Shown piece by piece: positions 1 through 4,987 of a stretch of 10,441 bases of DNA. Origin of the DNA: Anaerolineae bacterium (GTDB taxonomy: Bacteria; Chloroflexota; Anaerolineae; B4-G1); contig JADHWW010000072.1 in NCBI GenBank assembly GCA_016783285.1, positions 1 through 10,441 of the forward strand, given 5' to 3'. The translations under genes were made by a program, and so were the position numbers. How positions within the stretch are numbered: position 1 is the stretch's first letter; each line of letters begins with the position of its first letter. The notes below the pieces were generated by a model, which did no database searches, was not told the origin of the DNA, and saw only the letters and a program-made list of their open reading frames with translations.

Positions 1-301
1 GCGCTTCCTCAAAGCCGCGCAGATACTCCCCCCGCATCTCCTTGAAACCGCGCAGTCGCTCCTCTTGCGCCTCCTCAAAGCCCCGCAGACGCTCATCCTG
101 GGCTGCGGCCAGCCCGCGCAGTAGATCCATCCGCAGTTCCTCGATCCGTTGAGCGTTGATCTCGACGATAGATCGCAGTTCGTGCAACTCGGCTGCGACG
201 CGCCGATCCCGCTCATTGAGAAAACGGTCATAGTAGAGCGGGACCTGGAGTTCAGTCACATAAGCCTCTCGTGGCTCCCGGACTTGTTTTTCTTCAGCCA
301 A
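1..301 (-). CDS. Coiled-coil protein with 11-residue repeats (partial, C-terminus off the window)
   Basis: The first 100 codons of a minus-strand gene are visible; the rest lies beyond the left edge. I chose the TTG start at 301-299 because a strong GGAGGTGA Shine-Dalgarno (312-305) lies just upstream and no in-frame ATG occurs before codon 58. The protein begins LAEEKQVREPREAYVTELQ, is highly charged, and lacks a signal peptide or membrane segment, so it is probably cytoplasmic. From residue 61 it becomes a hendecad array: LRGLAAAQDER, LRGFEEAQEER, LRGFKEMRGEY, then LRGFEEA at the edge. Each unit is encoded by 33 nt and starts with Leu-Arg-Gly. Regular 11-residue periodicity indicates a long alpha-helical coiled coil or an amphipathic apolipoprotein-like helix. 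The gene has its own promoter in the adjacent direct repeat. I do not recognise the family, and function is unknown. Confidence 0.8.
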   Translation of the reverse strand, partial: MAEEKQVREPREAYVTELQVPLYYDRFLNERDRRVAAELHELRSIVEINAQRIEELRMDLLRGLAAAQDERLRGFEEAQEERLRGFKEMRGEYLRGFEEA

Positions 302-319
302 GGTTCACCTCCATCATCA

Positions 320-348
320 AGTATAGCACGGCCCGCAGTCCTGGTCAA
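320..348 (-). promoter_or_regulatory. Sigma70-type promoter of the coiled-coil gene (in repeat copy 1)
   Basis: On the minus strand a TTGACC -35 box (348-343) is followed by a 17-nt spacer and a TATACT -10 box (325-320). A TGC immediately precedes the -10, giving an extended -10. Expected initiation near 313 would leave a leader of only about 12 nt, with the Shine-Dalgarno almost at the mRNA 5' end. The hexamers and spacing are seen directly; activity is inferred. Confidence 0.7.
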
Positions 349-415
349 CACACCTCAGCGCGTGCCCAATACGGCGTGGAGCGAGTCGCAGGCCGGGCAA
401 CCGCCGCCTGGGTGG
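321..415. repeat. Direct repeat copy 1 (~95 bp), carrying gene-end codons plus a promoter
   Basis: This segment matches 1128-1222 at a constant offset of 807 bp, with 7 mismatches in 95 positions. Positions 344-401 are identical over 58 nt. On the minus strand it still spells the last codons of the large glycosidase-like gene (CPACDSLHAVLGTR and a TGA stop), although that gene is not here. It then continues into a sigma70-type promoter. It is therefore a duplicated fragment spanning the gene end and the following intergenic promoter. It lies between vapC and the coiled-coil gene. Confidence 0.9.
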
Positions 416-419
416 CGGC
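403..419. other. Small GC hairpin just after vapC
   Basis: GCCGCC (403-408) and GGCGGC (414-419) form a perfect 6-bp stem around a TGGGT loop, starting 9 nt past the vapC stop. No T-run follows on the minus strand, so a classical intrinsic terminator is not supported. It may act as a weak 3' stabiliser, or be a by-product of the repeat junction, because it straddles the end of repeat copy 1. Confidence 0.3.
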
Positions 420-428
420 AAGCGCATA

Positions 429-821
429 TCAGGCACGGGCCAGGATGGGGACAGGATAAGCACAGATGGCAGCATCCACCGTTACAATGGTCAAACCGTG
501 TTCCAGTGCCTGACAGATCAACATACGGTCGAACGGGTCACGGTGAACCTGGGGAAGATTAGCAAGTTGAGATGCACTGGCTTCATCGAGGGATAAACTG
601 ACTATTCGGTGTTTCTGACGTTGTATCGGTAGGTAGATGCCAGGGGGTTGAGGCAACGGAAGCCTGCCGAGTTGGTATTTGACAATTGTTTCCCACAGCG
701 ACACAACGCTCAAGTAAACTTTGTTGTTGAGATCACGAATGTTACTTTGCATACTTTCTGGCAAACGTTTATCCCCGCTTATGAACCAGAGAAAGATGTG
801 AGTGTCTAAAAGGAGCCTCAT
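429..821 (-). CDS. vapC: PIN-domain toxin, VapC-like ribonuclease
   Basis: This 130-residue protein is a full-length PIN domain. The acidic residues that bind the metal in this family are in place: Asp6 in LLLDTHIFLW, Glu44 in SLWE, Asp98 (with Asp95) in HRDPFDRMLICQAL, and Asp116 in VTVDAAI. PIN toxins of this subgroup (COG3744-like) are Mg-dependent RNases that cut tRNA or rRNA and are neutralised by a cognate antitoxin; the RNA target here cannot be told. The ATG start overlaps the antitoxin stop in an ATGA (821-818), the translational coupling typical of TA operons. The sequence is visibly less GC-rich than the flanking genes, which suggests horizontal acquisition. The gene ends 14 nt before repeat copy 1. 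Confidence 0.93.
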   Translation of the reverse strand: MRLLLDTHIFLWFISGDKRLPESMQSNIRDLNNKVYLSVVSLWETIVKYQLGRLPLPQPPGIYLPIQRQKHRIVSLSLDEASASQLANLPQVHRDPFDRMLICQALEHGLTIVTVDAAICAYPVPILARA

Positions 822-1081
822 CGTCCCTCAAATTCTCGAATGATGTTCTCCGGTAATGGAGCGTCAAAGTCATCTGGCACAGTAAACTCTCCAGCGCATA
901 ACCCAAAAGGTCGCACCGGCTTGAAAGTTAAAGTAACGGGCCCGAGTTTTGCCATTGGTCTACCGGCTTGCACGACGACAAATGTCTCACCAGCCTCCAC
1001 ACGCAAAAGACAAGCCGATAGATCTCGTCTCATTTCATCTACACTGATCTGATGCGCAAGGTAATTAACCATCGCAGACAT
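818..1081 (-). CDS. vapB: Phd/YefM-like antitoxin of the VapC toxin
   Basis: This 87-residue protein resembles Phd/YefM antitoxins. The N-terminal part (residues 10-50, HQISVDEMRRDLSACLLRVE through GRPMAKLGPV) matches the DNA-binding fold that dimerises and represses its own promoter. The C-terminal tail (roughly residues 55-87, ending PLPENIIREFEGR) matches the toxin-binding segment usually paired with PIN toxins. The ATG at 1081 has a GGGAGG Shine-Dalgarno (1097-1092) at a slightly long spacing of 10 nt. A second in-frame ATG four codons in is a possible alternative. The stop overlaps the vapC start. By family precedent the operon is probably autoregulated at the promoter in repeat copy 2. 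I use the symbol vapB because of the partner; the fold is Phd-like, not AbrB-like. Confidence 0.88.
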   Translation of the reverse strand: MSAMVNYLAHQISVDEMRRDLSACLLRVEAGETFVVVQAGRPMAKLGPVTLTFKPVRPFGLCAGEFTVPDDFDAPLPENIIREFEGR

Positions 1082-1126
1082 TTGAAATCAACCTCCCATT
1101 AACTTTTTTGCCACGAGACTGACATC

Positions 1127-1155
1127 AGTATAGCACAGCCAGCAGTCCCAGTCAA
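1127..1155 (-). promoter_or_regulatory. Sigma70-type promoter of vapBC (in repeat copy 2)
   Basis: On the minus strand TTGACT (1155-1150), a 17-nt spacer and TATACT (1132-1127) form a near-consensus promoter with an extended TGC before the -10. The -35 box starts only 6 nt past the stop of the large upstream gene. Initiation is expected near 1120, giving a leader of about 40 nt before vapB. It has the same architecture as the promoter at 320-348. Confidence 0.75.
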
Positions 1156-1222
1156 CACACCTCAGCGCGTGCCCAATACGGCGTGGAGCGAGTCGCAGGC
1201 CGGGCAACTGCCGTCTGGGCGG
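1128..1222. repeat. Direct repeat copy 2 (~95 bp), the native gene end plus a promoter
   Basis: This copy is part of the intact large gene: positions 1162-1222 encode its last codons and stop. Positions 1128-1161 are the intergenic promoter. It pairs with 321-415, and the two copies bracket a 712-bp segment holding vapBC. I see no terminal inverted repeats or transposase, so this is not a recognisable insertion sequence. Confidence 0.9.
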
Positions 1223-4200
1223 ATGATGGCAAACCCGTCCTGGGGGTCATCACCGTAGCGCACAAAGTCAATGTTCCACACGATGATGCAGCGCACCATG
1301 CCGGTATTGACGCTCAGTTGTACTGCCTCGGCCAGCCAGGCCGCTTGTTGGGCATTGTTCGTGCCCCGCGCCCAGGAGAACCAATCTGAGAACGTAGGTA
1401 GCCCCTCCTGGGAAGCGTAGCCCATCTCGGTGTAGAACAACTTGCGCGCTCCGCCGAACGTGTTGTAGTACAACTCGGTCTGGGGCAAGAAGAACCAGGA
1501 GTGGTGGGTGCTGCCGGGGTTGGCCGGGTGACCGCTGCGGGCCGAGGGTGACGTGGCGCCGGAGTTGTGGTGCGCGCCGATATAGTCCATACAGTTGGCC
1601 GCCCCGGCATCACGCAGGCCGGCCAGCCACGGCGCGTCGTCGCAGTTACCGCCATTGGGTTGACAGACACCTCCAAAGGAACCAGTTGGCGCCGGTGCGC
1701 CGCTGATGACCGCTGTGCCGGCGTTCGCGGCTTTGATGGCACTGTAGGACTTGCACAGCAGATTCGTGTACGCCTGCGGGCTGATGTAGCCAATCTGCCA
1801 CTCGCGGTCAATGTTGGGCTCGTTCCATATCTCGATGGCGTCGGCCCCGGCCGCCGCCAGCCCGGCCACCCAATTGGCATAGTCCTGCTCAAAGCCACCC
1901 TGGGTGACCATGCCGGGCGAACCCAGGGCGCTCAACTGGATCTTCTTGAAACCCCTGGCGTGCGCGGCAGCGATGAGGCCCGAAGCGTCCTGTCCGTACT
2001 GCACCTGGACCTTGGCCCAGTTCATGCCGGCATAGTGCATCTTGTCAGCGTAGGGCATACCTGTATCGCGGACATGCCCCCCCAACTCGAACGGCCCGGC
2101 ACTGACCGGCCCGATCACGGGCGGCGGCGCCTCCGCCGTTTCCCCGGCCTGGATCACCACCGTGAGTTTGGTGCCAAAGAACTCGTCCTCGGTCTTCATG
2201 CGCCAGACGCCGGTGTAGCGCCCTGGTTCGGCCGGGGCCTTCATCTCCACACTGACCTCCACCGTGTCGCCAGGTTCCACCGCGCCCACCTCGACGCTCT
2301 CCGGTGCACCCATCTGCGCGTCGCTGGAAAAGGCCAGGACGGTATCTTGAGGCCAGGCGGCGTCGCCGCTGTTGCGCACGCGCCAGGTCTTGACGAACTC
2401 GGCCTCGTTTTCCAGTTGTGTATTATCGGGGATGGTCACGTCGGCCACGTAGGAGGCGTCGAGATGGGTGGAGGTCAATTCCCCCGTGGCCGCCACCGTG
2501 GCCGTCATCTCTCCCGTCGGCGTCATCTCCACCGTCGCTGTCACCTCCGGCGTGGGCTCTGGCGTAGGTACCGGCGTTGGTCTGACCACTGTGACCGCCA
2601 CGGAGCCGTGATCAAAGCCCGCCACCGTCGCGCCGACGGTGTACGTGCCGGGCACGCCCGGCGCCATCCAGGTGTAGCCCGGCTCGGTAAGTGGCGAATG
2701 TTGCTGGTCTATAACCACGTCTGCGCTGGCAGCGGTCCAGACAACCTCCATCTCCTGGTCCGTGACAGGAGTAGCAGCCGTGCGCTGGTTTACATAAGCC
2801 GTCACCACGTCCACGATGCCCTCGGCGTTGCCGGGAGCGAGCATGTCGGCCACGGCGATGCCGCCCAGGTGATATCTCGATGCCCAATCCAACTTGGCGG
2901 AGAGGTTGGCGGCCGTGCCGAGCCAGACGGTGTGGACTTGTCCATCGTCGGCCTCGTACTGCAAGCGATAGGTGCCGGCGGTCTCCTGGGGCGTGATGCT
3001 CAGGAGTTGGCTCGCCAGGCTAAATTCCACCTCGCTGCCGGGCTCGACCTGGCTCACGTCGCCGAGGGCCATCGCCTCTCCAAAGGGAGACAGCGCCTGT
3101 TCCAATGAAATGTAGTTGATCTCGTCACTGCTCTGTTCCGCGCTGAAAGAGGAGACCAGTAAACGCAGTTTGTAGCGCGGCGCCTGAGCCGTGGCCCAGT
3201 CGAGCAACTGCTGCGCCTCGCCTCCCTCGACGTAGGCAGCGGGGTCTTCGGGGAGAGAGAATTTGAGCGCATCGGCGGCAGCGCCGAGCGCAACCCAATT
3301 GTAGCCTCCTGTGTCCCACCCGCCATTGGTGGACGTTGGCCGCTCAACGACGACGGTCAGTCGCAGATCTGCGGCGTGAAGGGCGCTGGAAAGCGCGTTG
3401 ATGAAGGCGGTGTAAGCGTCACGATCGTCGGGCGCGACTCCCCGGTAGTCCACATCCACACCGGCAAAGCCCCTTTCGGTGCACAATTGCACAATGTTGT
3501 TGACGTGGGTTTCCTGGATCTCGGGTATCGTCAACAGGTCGGAGAGGAGGCCCTGGTTGACGGTCGCACCGGGAGCCCAGTTGCGCAGGGTCGGCAGGAC
3601 GGTGTAGGGGCGGGGTGACCCCGCCCCTACATCGTCCGGTTGCAGCAGACCATCGGGATCACCGACAAAACCGCCGTCCGTGCCCAGGAACAGTCCTTTC
3701 AGTATCCTCGAACGGATCGTCGAGTCACGAACCGGGCCGTCACCCGGCCCCAGGGAGGCAGAGACGGTCGGCGTGATCGGCCCGGCCTGGACGACCACGA
3801 GATTGGCCGGGACGTCGGTCGTCTGGATACGGATAAATTCGTGCTCGGCGACCTCGGCGTGCAGTTCGCTGCCTGCCCACTCCCACGTTTCTCCGGTCCA
3901 GGTGTAGAGGTCGAGTGTCTCCCACGGCTCTGCGGCATTGGGCAGCACTACGTCAATCGTCACCGGCTGGGGGGCATCGCCGCGTACCTGGATCTGGTAA
4001 AAAGAACTCTTGACAGCCAGATAGTCAGGCAGGGCCTCGACCGCCTGGCGCAGCGCAGAACCGGCCGAGCCTTCCAGGAACTCGAGGCGCGGCACCGACT
4101 CTAGCCGCACCCGCAACTTGCCGGTAAAAGTTTCGGGGTCCGCGCTCAACGTCAACCCGTCGGCGTGGGAGACGGAACTGTTTTCGGCGTCGAGTGTGGT

Positions 4201-4788
4201 GTAACCGACGATGCCCAGCCGTTCCAGGAGCGAGATGGGAGGCAGAAGCGGGGCAGCGATGAGCAGCACACCGACCACGATCAAAATCAAGGCTTTGACG
4301 TTCACTCGTTCGCGGACACGGGCCAAGGTAGCGCCGAGCCGCCGGCCGAACGAGGGAGTCTCGTCCAGCGCCTCCGCCTCCGGCATAGTCGCCACAGCCA
4401 CAGCGCCGGCCGCGGCCGGCATTTCTTCCTCCGGTACAGTCTCCGCTGCAACAGCAGGGGCCTCGTCCGGCGCCTCCGCTGCAACGGCAGGGACCTCGTC
4501 CGGCGCCTCCGCCTCCGGCAAGGTCTCCACGACCTCGGCAGGCGGGGCCGCCTCACCCGGCAGGGCAAAGCCGCGTTCCCGCAGCCGCTTCTTGAGGTCG
4601 GCAAGCGACTTGGGGCCGAAGCCTTTCAGGTTGGTCAGAGCCTCGTCCCCCCCCGCGAGGGTGGCTAAAACACCGCTCACGGTGCTGATACCCGCGCCCA
4701 GCAACGCATTTCTGGCGCTGGCGCGCAGCCCCAGTTCGGTGATAGAATTGTCGGGCGAACTCTTTTCGTCAGACGTCGGGTCTGCCAT
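1162..4788 (-). CDS. Membrane-anchored multidomain glycosidase-like protein: HhH, TM, GH18-like, NBR1-Ig, GH-A
   Basis: This 1208-residue protein starts at ATG 4788, behind GAGGAGG (4800-4794); longer upstream reading is open but would cross the divergent promoter region. Domains in order: residues ~15-75, a helix-hairpin-helix like the RNA polymerase alpha C-terminal domain (ITELGLRASARNALLGAGI, NLKGFGPKSLADLKKRL); ~78-148, an acidic Ala/Pro/Glu linker; ~163-186, one membrane helix; ~205-670, an exported region resembling GH18 of the YaaH type, with WLGTAANLSAKLDWASRYH near its end; ~735-765, a Pro/Thr stalk; ~778-880, an NBR1-like Ig domain; ~898-1208, a clan GH-A barrel with candidate acid/base Glu990 (IEIWNEPN) and nucleophile Glu1121 (FYTEMGY). 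In the GH18-like part the DGxDxDxE motif reads AGVDVDYR (442-449), so the catalytic Glu is Arg and this domain is probably non-catalytic. Substrate is unknown. The protein probably remodels or binds wall or extracellular polysaccharide. Confidence 0.85.
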   Translation of the reverse strand: MADPTSDEKSSPDNSITELGLRASARNALLGAGISTVSGVLATLAGGDEALTNLKGFGPKSLADLKKRLRERGFALPGEAAPPAEVVETLPEAEAPDEVPAVAAEAPDEAPAVAAETVPEEEMPAAAGAVAVATMPEAEALDETPSFGRRLGATLARVRERVNVKALILIVVGVLLIAAPLLPPISLLERLGIVGYTTLDAENSSVSHADGLTLSADPETFTGKLRVRLESVPRLEFLEGSAGSALRQAVEALPDYLAVKSSFYQIQVRGDAPQPVTIDVVLPNAAEPWETLDLYTWTGETWEWAGSELHAEVAEHEFIRIQTTDVPANLVVVQAGPITPTVSASLGPGDGPVRDSTIRSRILKGLFLGTDGGFVGDPDGLLQPDDVGAGSPRPYTVLPTLRNWAPGATVNQGLLSDLLTIPEIQETHVNNIVQLCTERGFAGVDVDYRGVAPDDRDAYTAFINALSSALHAADLRLTVVVERPTSTNGGWDTGGYNWVALGAAADALKFSLPEDPAAYVEGGEAQQLLDWATAQAPRYKLRLLVSSFSAEQSSDEINYISLEQALSPFGEAMALGDVSQVEPGSEVEFSLASQLLSITPQETAGTYRLQYEADDGQVHTVWLGTAANLSAKLDWASRYHLGGIAVADMLAPGNAEGIVDVVTAYVNQRTAATPVTDQEMEVVWTAASADVVIDQQHSPLTEPGYTWMAPGVPGTYTVGATVAGFDHGSVAVTVVRPTPVPTPEPTPEVTATVEMTPTGEMTATVAATGELTSTHLDASYVADVTIPDNTQLENEAEFVKTWRVRNSGDAAWPQDTVLAFSSDAQMGAPESVEVGAVEPGDTVEVSVEMKAPAEPGRYTGVWRMKTEDEFFGTKLTVVIQAGETAEAPPPVIGPVSAGPFELGGHVRDTGMPYADKMHYAGMNWAKVQVQYGQDASGLIAAAHARGFKKIQLSALGSPGMVTQGGFEQDYANWVAGLAAAGADAIEIWNEPNIDREWQIGYISPQAYTNLLCKSYSAIKAANAGTAVISGAPAPTGSFGGVCQPNGGNCDDAPWLAGLRDAGAANCMDYIGAHHNSGATSPSARSGHPANPGSTHHSWFFLPQTELYYNTFGGARKLFYTEMGYASQEGLPTFSDWFSWARGTNNAQQAAWLAEAVQLSVNTGMVRCIIVWNIDFVRYGDDPQDGFAIIRPDGSCPACDSLHAVLGTR
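3603..3631. repeat. REP-type perfect palindrome inside the large gene
   Basis: Two 14-nt arms, TGTAGGGGCGGGGT and ACCCCGCCCCTACA, flank a single G, giving a perfect 29-nt palindrome. It lies in the reading frame and encodes residues 386-396 (DVGAGSPRPYT) of the GH18-like region. Such strong symmetry is not expected from coding constraint. Very similar GC-rich palindromes are, as far as I know, dispersed elements in Chloroflexota and other genomes. It looks like an in-frame insertion of a REP-like element. Confidence 0.75.
4445..4510. repeat. 33-bp tandem repeat (two copies) in the acidic linker
   Basis: Positions 4445-4477 and 4478-4510 are adjacent 33-nt units differing at two positions. 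They encode the 11-residue repeat EAPDE(V/A)PAVAA in the cytoplasmic linker of the large protein. This points to length change by slippage in a disordered spacer. Confidence 0.85.
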
Positions 4789-4821
4789 CAAGGCCTCCTC
4801 ACACGTTATACTCGTTTCACA

Positions 4822-4912
4822 CGGTTCACCCCCACGCGTGTGGGGAAAATGGCTTGACACTGTCGCCAGCTGTGCTATCATAAGGTCCACCCCCACGCGT
4901 ATGGGGGAAAAC
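4822..4912. CRISPR. Two-repeat type I-E-like CRISPR element (one 32-nt spacer), or paired operators
   Basis: Repeat 1 is 4822-4850 (29 nt, starting CGGTTCACCCCCACGCGTG). Repeat 2 is 4883-4912 (30 nt, starting AGGTCCACCCCCACGCGTA). They differ at four positions and one extra G. The gap, 4851-4882, is exactly 32 nt. The 29/32 geometry, the CCCCAC...GTGGGG hairpin and the GGTTCACCCCC end match type I-E repeats, read on the minus strand as GTTTTCCCC...GTGAACCG. No cas genes or further repeats occur here. The 'spacer' contains a consensus-like promoter, so the alternative is a pair of palindromic operators around that promoter. The repeat resemblance is seen; CRISPR function is inferred and uncertain. 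Confidence 0.55.
4854..4881 (+). promoter_or_regulatory. Sigma70-type promoter of the anchored glycoside hydrolase gene
   Basis: TTGACA (4854-4859), a 16-nt spacer and TATCAT (4876-4881) form a promoter with an extended TGC before the -10. It shares the GTGCTAT core with the promoters at 320-348 and 1127-1155. Initiation near 4889 falls inside the second hairpin repeat, so the transcript would carry a ~100-nt leader beginning with a CCCCCA/TGGGGG stem-loop. Activity is inferred. Confidence 0.65.
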
Positions 4913-4987
4913 ATTCTAGCACATGCCGTGCCTTTTGGCAAACAGGATATATCTGTGCCAAGCGATGGAGAGAATGGAGCAATAGAG

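Noticed and set aside
321..1222. Insertion sequence or transposon carrying vapBC
   Set aside because: The flanking repeats are direct and derived from a gene end. There is no transposase and there are no terminal inverted repeats.
1567..3108. Long plus-strand open frame (513 codons) opposite the large gene
   Set aside because: Composition is rich in His/Arg/Gly with no motif, no Shine-Dalgarno and no domain. It is an antisense shadow of a GC-rich gene.
4797..4833. Minus-strand promoter for the large gene using TATAAC at 4810-4805
   Set aside because: The -10-like hexamer has no -35 at suitable spacing (GGGGGT at the 17-nt position). Initiation would fall inside the Shine-Dalgarno.
4211..4987. 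N-terminal extension of the plus-strand hydrolase back to 4211
   Set aside because: This is only the antisense of the other gene's linker (Ser/Ala/Gly low-complexity), without a domain. A signal peptide and Shine-Dalgarno define a start at 4988.
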